A stretch of DNA of 64,000 nt, taken from assembly GCF_027923905.1 (NCBI RefSeq), contig NZ_AP026966.1, positions 3,783,001-3,847,000 of the forward strand. Direction: 5' to 3'. Under the pieces are notes generated by a model. That model ran no database searches. It saw nothing but the letters and a program-made list of their open reading frames with translations, and was not told the DNA's origin. Each line of letters opens with the position of its first letter. The first letter of the stretch is position 1. Shown in pieces: positions 17,519-27,300 of this stretch. The DNA is from Massilia varians. Its GTDB lineage: Bacteria > Pseudomonadota > Gammaproteobacteria > Burkholderiales > Burkholderiaceae_D. A program made the position numbers and the translations under genes.

Positions 17519-19940
17519 ATGTTAGCCAATACCATTTTCAGCAATCCGCGCAAGCGCCTTCCCTGCCCCACCCGTGAGACCGAGCTTCCGCTGGCAGGGG
17601 CATCCGTCCCGGCCTCGATCCTGGACGAGCTCGGGCAGGTCGTGTTCCAGACCGATCGCCACGGCAACTGGCTCTTCCTGAACCAGGCCTGGCAGATACT
17701 GAGCGGCTACGCCGTCGAGACCACGCTGGGCGCTTCCTGCCTCGCGCAGGTGCACCCGGACGACCTGGCGCGCGCCCGGTCCAGGCTCGCGCAGCTGCTC
17801 TCCGGCCGGCGCAGCCGCTGCCGGCACCAGTTGCGCCTTCGGTGCGCAGACGGCGACGTCCGCTGGATCGAGCTGTCCGCGCGCGCCACCCACGCCGCGG
17901 ACGGCGCGGTGGACGGCACCCGCGGCACCCTGACCGACATCTCGGAGCGCAAGCTGGCGCTGCAGCAGCGCCGGCTGGCCGACAGCATCTTCGCCAGCGC
18001 CGGCGAAGGCATCATCGTCACCTCGGCGGAAGGACTGATCGTCGACGTCAACGGCGCCTTCGAGGCGATCACCGGCTACGCCCGCGCCGAGGTGCTGGGC
18101 AAGAATCCGCGCCTGCTCAGCTCGGGCCGGCAGGACAAGGCGTTCTACGCAGACATGTGGCGCAGCATCGGGCAAAGCGGCAGCTGGAGCGGCGAAGTGT
18201 GGAACCGCCGCAAGTCGGGCGAGTTCTACGTCGAGCGCCTGACCATCACCGGCGTGCGCGACGACGACGGCAGGCTGTCCTGCCACGTGGGCGTGTTCGC
18301 CGACATCACGCACCAGAAGCTGCAGGCCGAGCGCCTCGAGCACATCGCCCATTACGATCCGCTCACCGGCCTGGCGAACCGCCGCCTGCTGGGCGACCGC
18401 CTGCAGCAGGCCATGGTGCGGGCGCGCCGCAGCGGCACGGTCGTGGCCGTCGCCGTCCTCGACATCGACGACTTCAAGGCCATCAACAGCGTCCATGGCC
18501 ATGGTTGCGGCGACGAGCTGCTGACCGCCCTCGGCCGCAGGATTCAGGACACGGTGCGCGACAGCGATACCGCCGGCCGTCCCGGCGGCGACGAGTTCCT
18601 GGTCGTGTTCGACGGTCTCGAGTCGCCCCAGGCATGCCAGCCGATGGTGGCGCGGCTCCTGCACGCGATTTCCGAGCCGCTGGCCGTCGGCGGCGCCCCG
18701 CTGCGCGTCAGCGCCAGCGCCGGCCTGGCCTTCTACCGGCACGGCGAGGACATCGGCGCCGACCAGCTGATCCGGCAGGCGTACCAGGCCATGTACGATG
18801 CCAAGGTGGCAGGAAAGAACCGCTTCCACGTCTTCGACAGCCTCGGCTACCGCGTGATGCTCGAACGCGCCGAGGAAATCGAGGTCCTCGAACGCGCGCT
18901 CGCCAGGCAGGAGTTCGCCCTGCATTACCAGCCGATCGTACACCTCGGGAACGGCGAACTGAATTCGGTGGAAGCGCTGGTGCGCTGGAATCACCCCACC
19001 CGCGGCTGCCTGCCGCCGGGCGCCTTCCTGCCGACCCTGGAGGGACACCCTCTCATGCTGGCGCTGGAGAACTGGGTGCTGGAGGAGGCATTGCGCCAGC
19101 ACCTGCGCTGGCTCGATGCCGGCCTGGACGTCGCGATCAGCGTGAACATGAGCGCGGCGCAGCTGCGCCGCAAGGATTTCGTCGCGCACCTGCGCGGGCC
19201 TGCTGGCCGCCTATCCCCGCGTCAACCCGCGCCGCATCAAGCTGGAAGTGCTCGAAAGCAGCGCGCTGGACGACATCGCGCACGTCTCCAGCCTGGTCAC
19301 GCAATGCGCCGAGATCGGCGTCGGATTCGCGCTCGACGATTTCGGCACCGGCTATTCCTCGCTGCGCTACCTGAAGCAGCTGCCGGCCAGGCGCATCAAG
19401 ATCGACCAGAGCTTCGTGCGTAACATGCAGCAGGATCCCGACGACCTGGCGATCCTCGAGGGCATCATCGGCATGGCCGCCGCCTTCAAGCGCGAAGTGG
19501 TCGCCGAAGGCGTCGAAACCGCCGAGCACGCCGCCATGCTGGTCCAGCTCGGATGCATGCTGGCGCAGGGTTACGGGATCGCGCGCCCGATGCCTCCGGA
19601 AGCGCTGGCGCCCTGGCTGGCGGCATGGCGCCTGCCAGCCGAGGTGGCCGCATGCACGCCGCTCGAACGCGACGACGCCCTGCTGTTGAAGGCCCTGGTG
19701 GAACAGCGCGCCTGGCATGCGGCGCCGTGCGATGACGCCAGCCTGTCCGGGGCGCAGGCCTTCGATGCCTGGCTGGACCGGCACAGCCGCAAGCGCGGGC
19801 GCTGCAAGCGGCTGCTGCGGCGCGCGCTGTCCTGCCGCGACGCCTTCATGGCGCAGGCCGCCCTCCCAGGCCCTGCCGGGCCGCGCGAACAGGCCAGCCA
19901 GGCCTTTGCCGACGCGCTCAGGGAGCTGCTCCATGCTTGA
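17519..19940 (+). pseudogene. PAS-PAS-GGDEF-EAL protein gene with one frameshift
   Basis: The first frame (17519-19198) encodes two PAS domains (about residues 40-150 and 155-270), a GGDEF domain with intact GGDEF near residue 357 and an upstream RxxD inhibitory site (RDSD), and the start of an EAL domain (NSVEALVRW, about 485). At about 19197 one extra G in CGCGGGCC shifts the frame. The EAL domain then continues as LLAAYPRVNPRRIKLEVLES, with DDFGTGYSSL and VAEGVET, and runs to the stop at 19940. Removing one G restores a protein of about 806 residues. Either a sequencing error or a recent mutation leaves a cyclase without a working phosphodiesterase half. Listed as pseudogene because the reading frame is broken. 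Confidence 0.85.
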
Positions 19941-19979
19941 TGCCGGCATGCGCAAGCGGCACGCTCGCGGAGGGCGCCC

Positions 19980-21515
19980 ATGATCAGCGCGCAACTGGCC
20001 GCCAAGCGGCGCAGCATCAAGCTGCTGGCGGTCAGCATCCTGGTGCTCGCGGGCGCGGCATTGGCCGCCGCCTACGGCTGGAGCAGCTGGCAGCTGCGCC
20101 GGCTCGAGCTGTCCAACGCCGCGATCTCGACGAGCAATCTCACGCGCGCGCTGGCCGACCAGGCCAGCTCCGCGTTCAAGATGGTCGACACGGTGCTGGT
20201 CGGGATGGTCGACCGCATCGAACACGATGGCCTGCCGGCGACCGACAAGGACGCGCTGTACCGGCTGATGCAGGATCACCTGGCGGAGCTGCCGGCCCTG
20301 CAGGGCCTGTTCGTCTACGACGCGTCCGGCACCTGGATCGTGAATTCCGCCGGCCAGTCCTTCAACGGGCGCAACAACGCCGACCGCGCGTACTTCAGGT
20401 TCCACCGCGACGCGCCGGGGCGCGAGGTGCACATCGGCGCCCCCATTCTCGGCCGCACCAGCGGGGCCTGGGTGATCCCGGTCTCGCGCCGCCTCGAGCA
20501 CGCCGACGGCAGCTTTGCCGGGGTGGTGCTGGCAACCATCAAGGTGGACTTCTTCCGCAGGATCTACGAGCAGATCGAGCTGCGCCGCGACGGCAGGATC
20601 ATCCTGGCGCTGCGCAGCGGCACCCAGCTGCTGGGGATGCCCTTCACCTTGACCGGCATCGGCGAAGAACTCGGCCCTACCCCGCTGTTTGCGCAGCTGG
20701 CGGCGCAACTGCCGAACGGCCGCCTGCCGGATGTGCCGGAGAACGGCAAGCTGCTCATGTACGGGGTCGCGCAGGCGGGCGACTATCCGCTGCTGGTCGC
20801 CACCGTACGCTCGCAGGACCAGGTCCTGGCGCCATGGCGCGAAACGATCTTCGCGGCCGGCGCGGCGTTGCTTGCGCTGGCGGCCGGCATGGCCGTCCTG
20901 GCGCTCTGCCTGGTGCGGCAGATGCGCCTGCGCGACCGTCTCGAGCGTGATCTGCTCGATACCAAGGCGGCGCTCGAGGCGTCGAACGCCTCGCTGCTGG
21001 TGCAGTCGCAGGTCGACCCGCTCACCGGTCTCTACAACAAGCGCTATGTCGAGCTGGCGCTCGAGCAGGAGCTCGTCCGGGCGGCCGGGGATGGCAGCAC
21101 GCTCGCCGCCCTGATGATCGACGTCGACCATTTCAAGAAGTACAACGATAGCCATGGCAACCTTGCCGGGGATACCGTATTGGCGGAAATCGGCCGCGTC
21201 ATCGGGTCCGGCGCTTCGCGCCCGCGCGACGTCGCCGCCCGCTTCGGCGGTGAAGAGTTCGTCGTGCTGCTGCCGGCAACGGACGCGGCCGGCGGACTGG
21301 CGGTCGCCGAAGCGATCCGCGCCAGACTGGCGCAATTGCGGCTCGCCCACCGCGCAGCCCCGTCGGGAATCATGACGGTCAGCATCGGCCTGGCCTGCAG
21401 CGCGCCGCGCCAGGACCCCGAAGGCATGCACAGCCTGCTGCGGCGCGCCGACGCCGCCCTGTACGCAGCCAAGGAAAGCGGACGCAATTGTGTCAGGTCC
21501 GATCGCACCGGATGA
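19980..21515 (+). CDS. Membrane diguanylate cyclase with Cache-type sensor
   Basis: A 511-residue protein with a TM helix (about 14-35), a periplasmic double-Cache-like sensor (about 45-275, FNGRNNADRAYFRFHRD is typical), a second TM helix (about 285-310), a short coiled coil, then GGDEF (about 345-505). The active-site motif is GGEEF near residue 423, with an RxxD I-site (RPRD) five residues before it, so it should be an active, product-inhibited c-di-GMP synthase. GGAGG precedes the ATG. It follows the frameshifted GGDEF-EAL gene by 39 bp, probably in one transcript. Confidence 0.92.
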   Translation: MISAQLAAKRRSIKLLAVSILVLAGAALAAAYGWSSWQLRRLELSNAAISTSNLTRALADQASSAFKMVDTVLVGMVDRIEHDGLPATDKDALYRLMQDHLAELPALQGLFVYDASGTWIVNSAGQSFNGRNNADRAYFRFHRDAPGREVHIGAPILGRTSGAWVIPVSRRLEHADGSFAGVVLATIKVDFFRRIYEQIELRRDGRIILALRSGTQLLGMPFTLTGIGEELGPTPLFAQLAAQLPNGRLPDVPENGKLLMYGVAQAGDYPLLVATVRSQDQVLAPWRETIFAAGAALLALAAGMAVLALCLVRQMRLRDRLERDLLDTKAALEASNASLLVQSQVDPLTGLYNKRYVELALEQELVRAAGDGSTLAALMIDVDHFKKYNDSHGNLAGDTVLAEIGRVIGSGASRPRDVAARFGGEEFVVLLPATDAAGGLAVAEAIRARLAQLRLAHRAAPSGIMTVSIGLACSAPRQDPEGMHSLLRRADAALYAAKESGRNCVRSDRTG

Positions 21516-21557
21516 TGCCTGGCGCAGCGCGCTTCGATGGGGGACAGCGCGGACGGG

Positions 21558-21923
21558 TTAGCCGGCGGCGCCGGGCCGCGCCCCATCCTGCAGGCCGCCC
21601 TGCGTTTCGTTCCACAGCGTTTCGGCGCGCATGCCGGTGCGGCAAAAACCGAGCACGGGCTTCGGCGCCGCCGCGTACAGCGCGGCGAAAGCATCCCGGT
21701 CGGCCGCGGTGATCCTGCCCGGTATGACCGGCAGGTACAGCGCCTGCAAGCCATGCTTGTGCGCTTCGGCAGCGATCTCGGCGAATGCCGGCTGGTCGCC
21801 GCCCTCGCCGTCCGGCCGGTTGCAGACCAGGGCGGCAAATCCCAGCTCGTTCAGGCGGGCGACATCTGCCGGCATGAGTTGCGGCGCGACCGCGTAGTCC
21901 TTGTCGAGTTGACGGATGGTCAT
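21558..21923 (-). CDS. DUF442 / TIGR01244-type sulfur transferase-like protein
   Basis: A 121-residue protein with a dual-specificity-phosphatase-like fold. The active-site loop CRTGMRAETLW near residue 95 carries the Cys expected of this family, and the N-terminal ADVARLNELGFAALVCNRPDGE is characteristic. Related domains form the N-terminal part of Blh proteins that detoxify sulfide together with persulfide dioxygenase. It is divergent from the ArsR repressor gene and shares its AT-rich operator, so it belongs to the same sulfide-response unit. AGGAG precedes the start. Confidence 0.85.
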   Translation of the reverse strand: MTIRQLDKDYAVAPQLMPADVARLNELGFAALVCNRPDGEGGDQPAFAEIAAEAHKHGLQALYLPVIPGRITAADRDAFAALYAAAPKPVLGFCRTGMRAETLWNETQGGLQDGARPGAAG

Positions 21924-21951
21924 GGTGAACTCCTATAGATCGATGAAAACT

Positions 21952-21990
21952 ACATTATATTGAAATATATATTGTGTTGACATATAATGT
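21952..21990. promoter_or_regulatory. Candidate BigR-type operator/promoter
   Basis: Inverted repeats ACATTATAT (21952-21960) and ATATAATGT (21982-21990) flank a very AT-rich core. A plus-strand -35 TTGACA (21977-21982) overlaps the right arm and a minus-strand TATAAT overlaps the left arm. One bound repressor could therefore block both divergent promoters. AT-rich palindromes are known for BigR/SqrR-type ArsR proteins. Confidence 0.65.
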
Positions 21991-22017
21991 ATCCCAGTAG
22001 ATTAACCGAGCCAAGCC

Positions 22018-22350
22018 ATGCCCGACACACCGCCACTCAATTTGCACGACATGCAGGCCGCCGCGGCGCGCGCCTGCGCTCTCCTGAAAGTACTCGGCAA
22101 TCCGCACCGGCTGATGCTGCTGTGCCAGCTGACACAGGGCGAATACTGCGTCAGCGAACTGGAGGCCCTGCTGGGCATCACCCAGCCCACGCTGTCGCAG
22201 CAGCTCGGCGTGCTGCGCGATGAACAGCTGGTCAGCACGCGCCGCGAAGGAAAGCAGATCTTCTACCGGATCGCCAGCAACGAGGCGCTGGCGGTCATGC
22301 AGGTGCTGTACCAGCAATTCTGTCTGCCGTCCCAAGGAGTCGCACCATGA
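22018..22350 (+). CDS. bigR: ArsR family repressor, BigR/SqrR-like
   Basis: A 110-residue winged helix-turn-helix repressor (ALLKVLGNPHRLMLLCQL ... VSELEALLGITQPTLSQQLGVLRDEQLV). Cys residues in EYCVSEL (about 43) and near the C-terminus (QFCLP, about 104) match the two-Cys persulfide sensor arrangement of BigR/SqrR, which release DNA when bridged by polysulfide. The stop overlaps the next ATG (ATGA), so translation is coupled to the transporter genes it probably controls. The symbol is by resemblance. Confidence 0.82.
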   Translation: MPDTPPLNLHDMQAAAARACALLKVLGNPHRLMLLCQLTQGEYCVSELEALLGITQPTLSQQLGVLRDEQLVSTRREGKQIFYRIASNEALAVMQVLYQQFCLPSQGVAP

Positions 22351-22778
22351 ATATCGACTGGATCCACTTCACGCCCTGGAGCGCGCTGGCCGGCGGGCTA
22401 ATCATCGGCAGCGCCGCCGCCGCGTTCGTGCTGTTCAACGGCCGGATCGCCGGCATCAGCGGCATTCTCGGCGGCCTGCTGCGGCCCGCACGCGGCGACA
22501 TCGGCTGGCGCCTGGCTTTCCTGCTCGGCCTGGTCGGCGCGCCGCTCGCCTACGCGATATTCGCGCCCCTGCCGCCGGCCACCGTGGCGGCCGGCGATGC
22601 GAGCCTGATCGCCGCCGGACTGCTGGTGGGGCTGGGCACCCGTTACGGCGCCGGCTGCACCAGCGGGCATGGCGTCTGCGGCCTGTCGCGGCGCTCGCCC
22701 CGTTCGCTGGCCGCCACCGCGGCCTTCATGCTGGCCGGCTTCGCCACCGTCTTCGTGGCGCGCCACCTGTTCGCTTGA
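22347..22778 (+). CDS. YeeE/YedE family transporter, N-terminal half protein
   Basis: A 143-residue membrane protein with about four hydrophobic helices, containing FNGRIAGISGILGGLLRPARGD and a central GTRYGAGCTSGHGVCGLSRRS (about residues 95-115) with the conserved Cys positions of YeeE/YedE proteins, which move thiosulfate or related sulfur species. It works with the next gene as a two-part transporter. Overlaps the arsR stop by 4 bp. Confidence 0.88.
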   Translation: MNIDWIHFTPWSALAGGLIIGSAAAAFVLFNGRIAGISGILGGLLRPARGDIGWRLAFLLGLVGAPLAYAIFAPLPPATVAAGDASLIAAGLLVGLGTRYGAGCTSGHGVCGLSRRSPRSLAATAAFMLAGFATVFVARHLFA

Positions 22779-22795
22779 GACCGAAGGACAAGGCC

Positions 22796-23239
22796 ATGAA
22801 CATCTTGATTGCACTGTTGGTCGGACTGGTATTCGGTATCGGCCTGATCGTCTCCGGCATGACCGATCCCGCCAAGGTGACCGGCTTCCTCGACCTTGCC
22901 GGGAACTGGGACCCGTCGCTGGCCTTCGTCATGGGCGGCGCCATCCTGGTCGGCCTGGTCGCGTTCCACGTCGCCGCCGGGCGCGAACGCTCGCTGCTCG
23001 GCGAAGCGATGCGCCTGCCGACGGCGACCCGGATCGACCGGCGCCTGGTGCTCGGTTCGCTGGCCTTCGGCGCCGGCTGGGGCCTGGCGGGCTACTGCCC
23101 CGGCCCGGCCCTGGCCTCGCTGGCCACGGGCGACGCCAAGCCGCTGCTCTTCACAGTGGCGATGGTGGCCGGCATGAGCCTGTTCGAACTGCTCGAATGG
23201 TTCGGCGGCCGCGGCGCCCGCGCCGGCGCGAAGGCTTGA
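22796..23239 (+). CDS. YeeE/YedE family transporter, C-terminal half protein (DUF6691-like)
   Basis: A 147-residue membrane protein with about four helices and the motifs GLIVSGMTDPAKVTGFLD (about 18-35) and GAGWGLAGYCPGPALASLATG (about 85-105), the second holding a conserved Cys. This is the partner half of the YeeE/YedE sulfur transporter found next to persulfide dioxygenase and BigR-like genes. It starts 17 bp after the previous stop. Confidence 0.88.
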   Translation: MNILIALLVGLVFGIGLIVSGMTDPAKVTGFLDLAGNWDPSLAFVMGGAILVGLVAFHVAAGRERSLLGEAMRLPTATRIDRRLVLGSLAFGAGWGLAGYCPGPALASLATGDAKPLLFTVAMVAGMSLFELLEWFGGRGARAGAKA

Positions 23240-23333
23240 GCGATGGACGCGCTGCCGCTGGCCGCCCTGCCCGGCCTGGCCGTCAAGGCCTTGCCCGCTT
23301 GATGCACAAGCGCGATTTTTTTTGGAGAACGAC

Positions 23334-24035
23334 ATGAACATCAACCCTGTCCAGCTGTTCGATACCGAGTCTTCCACCTTCACCTACATCCTGGCGGCGC
23401 CGGGAGAGCAGGAAGCGGTCATCATCGACCCCGTGGAGCACCATTGGGAACGCGACCTCCAGCACCTCCGCCGACTGGGCTTGAGGCTGCGCTACGTGCT
23501 CGAGACCCATGCGCATGCCGATCACGTGACCTCGGCCGGCCGGCTGTGCGCCCTCACCGGCGCGCTTGCCGCCGTCCCGGGCGGCTGCGGCATCGCGCGC
23601 GCCGAACTGCAACTGAAGGATGGAGACCTCATCCGCTTCGGCGCCGCGGAAGCGATCCAGGTCCTGCATACGCCCGGTCACACCGCCGGCAGCATGAGCT
23701 ATGTCTGGCGCGGCAACGTCTTCACGGGCGACACGCTGCTGATCGATGGATGCGGACGCACCGACTTCCAGAGCGGCAGCGCCGAGGCCCTCTACGACAG
23801 CGTCGAGGGCAAGCTGTTCACGCTGCCGGACGACACGCGCATGTGGCCGGGCCACGACTACAAGGGCCAGGCGGTGTCGACGATCGGCTGGGAAAAGCGG
23901 CACAATGCGCGCCTGGCCAACCGGACACGCGAGGACTTCGTGCGGCTCATGGGCGAGCTGAAGTTGCCCAAGCCGAAACTGATCGAGATGGCGGTGCCGG
24001 CGAACCAGAACCTGGGCCTGCCGCACAGCGCTTGA
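23334..24035 (+). CDS. Persulfide dioxygenase-like MBL-fold hydrolase
   Basis: A 233-residue metallo-beta-lactamase-fold protein. The metal site HAHADH (about residue 58), the later HTPGHTAGSM (about 111) and the C-terminal GHDY (about 172) fit the ETHE1/Blh persulfide dioxygenase group, which oxidises glutathione persulfide to sulfite with one iron. GRTDFQSGSAEALYDS is also typical of that group. The start is ATG 23334 with GGAGA just upstream, rather than an in-frame TTG at 23322. Last gene of the sulfide-response operon and followed by a strong terminator. Confidence 0.88.
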   Translation: MNINPVQLFDTESSTFTYILAAPGEQEAVIIDPVEHHWERDLQHLRRLGLRLRYVLETHAHADHVTSAGRLCALTGALAAVPGGCGIARAELQLKDGDLIRFGAAEAIQVLHTPGHTAGSMSYVWRGNVFTGDTLLIDGCGRTDFQSGSAEALYDSVEGKLFTLPDDTRMWPGHDYKGQAVSTIGWEKRHNARLANRTREDFVRLMGELKLPKPKLIEMAVPANQNLGLPHSA

Positions 24036-24064
24036 AGCGGACACAAGCCTGCGCCACAAGTTCA

Positions 24065-24089
24065 ACGGGCCCTGAGAGGGCCCGTTTTT
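24065..24089 (+). terminator. Rho-independent terminator of the sulfur operon
   Basis: ACGGGCCC-TGAGA-GGGCCCGT stem followed by five Ts on the plus strand. A near-identical stem lies at 31608-31628 beside the other tRNA-Cys gene. Confidence 0.9.
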
Positions 24090-24098
24090 GCAAGATTC

Positions 24099-24172
24099 TG
24101 GAGGCGAGGACAGGAATCGAACCTGTCTCGGCGGCTTTGCAGGCCGCTGCATAACCTCTTTGCTACCTCGCC
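24099..24172 (-). tRNA. tRNA-Cys (GCA), solitary copy
   Basis: 74 nt including encoded CCA. Acceptor GGCGAGG pairs with CCTCGCC, T-loop GTTCGAT, anticodon GCA at 24140-24138. It differs at six positions from the tRNA-Cys at 31642, with a compensated base pair in the T-stem. Confidence 0.95.
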
Positions 24173-24262
24173 AGAACCGAGTGTAGGCCAAGGGCCGAGT
24201 TCCACTTTGTGGGGCCGCAATGGCACATCCGTTTGTTACTAACGTGACCGAGCGGAGAAGCT

Positions 24263-24271
24263 TGCTATAAT
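24263..24271 (+). promoter_or_regulatory. Extended -10 promoter
   Basis: TGCTATAAT is a perfect extended -10 about 75 bp upstream of the giant kinase-GGDEF gene. The -35 region is poor. The leader then contains an inverted repeat GATGGG...CCCATC (24286-24312). Confidence 0.6.
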
Positions 24272-24344
24272 TGTTTCTCTTAGGTGATGGGGCGAATCCC
24301 GCCTGTCCCATCCATCTGCCCCTGGCACACCGCAAGCCCAGTCC

Positions 24345-27300
24345 ATGAGCGTCCTCTTCGACCACGAGATCATCGAATATGTGCACGAAAGTGCGCGCTC
24401 GCTGGTCTACCGTGCCCGCGCCGCCGATAGCGCCACGCTCATCGTCAAGCTGCCCAGGCAGGCGGCTCCCGGCTTGTCGCAACTGGCGCAGTTCAAGCGC
24501 GAATATGCGATCGCGCGCCGCTGCCGTCACCCGGGCGTGGTGCGTCCGCTTGCGCTGCAGTTGCACCGTGGACGCTGGACCATGGTGCACGAGGATATTG
24601 GCGGCCTGTCGCTCGACAAGCTGTTGCGTGCCCGGAAGGCAAGCGGGCATGCGCCCGTCCAGGCCGGCCTGGGGCTGGATGAATTCCTGGACATCGCCCT
24701 GCAACTGTGCGCGGCGCTCGAGGAAGTGCACCGGCAAGGGGTGATCCACAAGGACATCAACCCATCCAACCTGGTATGGAACGGCGAGCGGCGCCTGCTC
24801 CAGCTGATCGATTTCGGCATTGCCAGCGAGCTCCCGCACGAAAACCAGGGCATCGTCAATCCGGCGGCGCTGGAAGGCACGCTGCGCTACATGGCGCCGG
24901 AACAGACCGGACGGATGAACCGCCGGGTCGACTACCGGGCCGACTTCTATGCGCTTGGCGCGACCTTCTACGAACTGCTCGCCGGCCAGCCGCCTTTCAG
25001 CGCCGACGACGAGATGGAGCTGGTCCATTGCCACATCGCGCGCGAGCCCGATTGGTCGCATCCGGCACTGCGCGCCCTGCCCGGCCGGCTGCTGGCGATC
25101 GTCCAGCGCCTGCTCGCGAAAAATGCCGAGCTGCGCTACCAGAGCCTGTACGGGCTGCGCAGCGACCTCGATTCCTGTCGCGCGTCGTCTTCGATACCGG
25201 GGCTCGCGCTATCCGATCGCAACGGCCGCTTCATGGTCCCGCAAACGCTGCACGGGCGCGAGGATGCGATCGCCGCACTGCTGGAGGCATTCGAGCTGAG
25301 CGCCGCCGGGCAGCGCACGATGCTGTGGGTGACCGGTTATCCGGGCATCGGCAAGTCGGCGGTGGTCAACGAGGTGCACAAACCGATCCTTGCCCGGCGT
25401 GGTTGCTTCCTGGCCGGCAAATCCGACCAGTTCCGGCGCGACCTGCCCTACGCGTCGCTGATCCAGGCTTTCCAGGAACTGGTACGCCAGCTTCTTTGCG
25501 AGCCCGAGGCCTCGGTGCGGCAATGGGCGGAGCGGCTGCGTAGCGCCCTGGGGAACGGACTGGGCGTGATGGTCGACCTGATTCCCGAGCTCGCGCTGAT
25601 CGTCGGCCCCACCGAGGCGGCCCCAGCGATGACGCCGGAGCAGGCACAGCGCCGCCTGCACCGTGTGTTTCCCCGTTTCGTCGACGTCTTCGCCGCCGCT
25701 GGCCGCCCGCTGGTACTGTTCCTCGACGACCTGCAATGGGCCGATACGGCCACCCTGCGGATGATCGAGCTGTTCATGGGCGCGCGCGACAAGGGCCACC
25801 TGCTGCTCATCGGCGCCTATCGCGACAACGAAGTCGACGCCCTCCATCCCTTGACCGCGCTGCGCGACCGGCTGCTGGCGGGCGGCCTGCACCTGCCCAC
25901 GCTGGCGCTGGGCCCCTTGACCGAAGCGCAGGCAGGGCAAATCGTGGCGGCCGCCATGCGGGTGGCGCCGGCCGACTGCGCCGCGCTGACCCGGCTATGC
26001 TTCGCCAAGACCGGCGGCAACCCGTTTTTCCTCAACCAGTTCCTGGGCTCGATCCACGAGGCCGGCCACCTGCGCTACCGCAGCGACAAGGATTGCTGGG
26101 ACTGGGATCTCGCTGCCATCGCGCAGGCCGGCCACACCGACAATGTCGTCGATCTGCTGGTCGACAAGATCCGCCGCCTGCCCGCCGCCACGCAGCGCCT
26201 GCTGCAACTTGCCGGGGCCGTCGGCAACCGTTTTACGCTCGACATGCTGGCGCTGCTCGTCGAATGCAGTCCCTGGGACGCGCAGCACGTCCTGTGGCCG
26301 GCGCTCGACGCGGGACTGGTCCAGCCGCTCGACGGCAGCTACAAGTACGTCGACGTCGACGCGCGCGACAGCGCAGTCGGCTACCGCTTCCTGCACGACC
26401 GCGTGCAGCAAGCCGCTTATCTGATCGTGGATGCCGGCACGCGCGCAAGCAATCACCTGCGCATCGGCCGGCTCCTGATGCGGCATACGCCGCAGGAACG
26501 CCAGGATGAGCGGCTGTTCGAGATCGTCGAGCAGCTCAACGCCGGCCGCGCGCTGATCGTCGACGCGGTCGAGCGCGTGCAGCTGGCGGACATGAACCGG
26601 CGCGCCGGCCTCAAGGCGCGCCGCTCGGCAGCCTTCATGGCCACCCTGGAGCACATGCGCATCGGTCTCGAGCTGTTGCCGGCGGATGCCTGGCACAGTC
26701 ACGCCGGACTCTGGCACGCGCTGCAGCTCGGCATGGCCGAGGCGGCCTACCTGTGCGGTCAATTCGACGCCGCCGAGGCGATCTATCCGTTGGTACGGGC
26801 GCGCTGCCCGGCTCCGTTGCAGCAGGTGCGATGCATCGCCGTCCAGGCGCATCAGTACCAGCTGCAGGGCCGCTTGGGGGAAGCCATCGCCGTGCTGCGC
26901 GAGGGACTGGCGCTGCTGGGCTTCGAGATTGCGCACGATGTCACGCAACAGAAGGCGCGTTTCGACGAGCTCCTGGCCGACATCGCGCGCCTGCAAGGCA
27001 CGCGCGCGCCCGAGCTGGTCGCCGGCGAGCTGCTGGCGGCCGGCGAGATGGACGATCCGGTCGCGGCGGCGGCGCTGCCGATGTTGCATGCGCTGTGGAT
27101 GGCCGCCTACTATGCCGGCCAACAGGAGCTGTGCCAGCTGATGGTGCTGTTGATGACGCGCCTGTCCGCGCAGCATGGCAGCAGCGATTTCAGCGCCGTG
27201 GCGTATGTGGCCTACGCCTCGATTCTGGCGCTCCGGGACGGCGACCACGCGCGCAGCCACCGATTCGGCGCGATGGCGATGGCGCTGGCCAGGCGCCGCG

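Noticed and set aside
23243-23302. Possible 19-codon gene between YeeE/YedE and the MBL gene
   Set aside because: Leu/Ala/Pro-rich peptide with no ribosome site; the GC-rich sequence alone explains an open frame of this length.
24286-24312. c-di-GMP riboswitch in the leader of the GGDEF giant gene
   Set aside because: Only a simple GATGGG/CCCATC inverted repeat is present; the conserved GEMM core nucleotides are missing.
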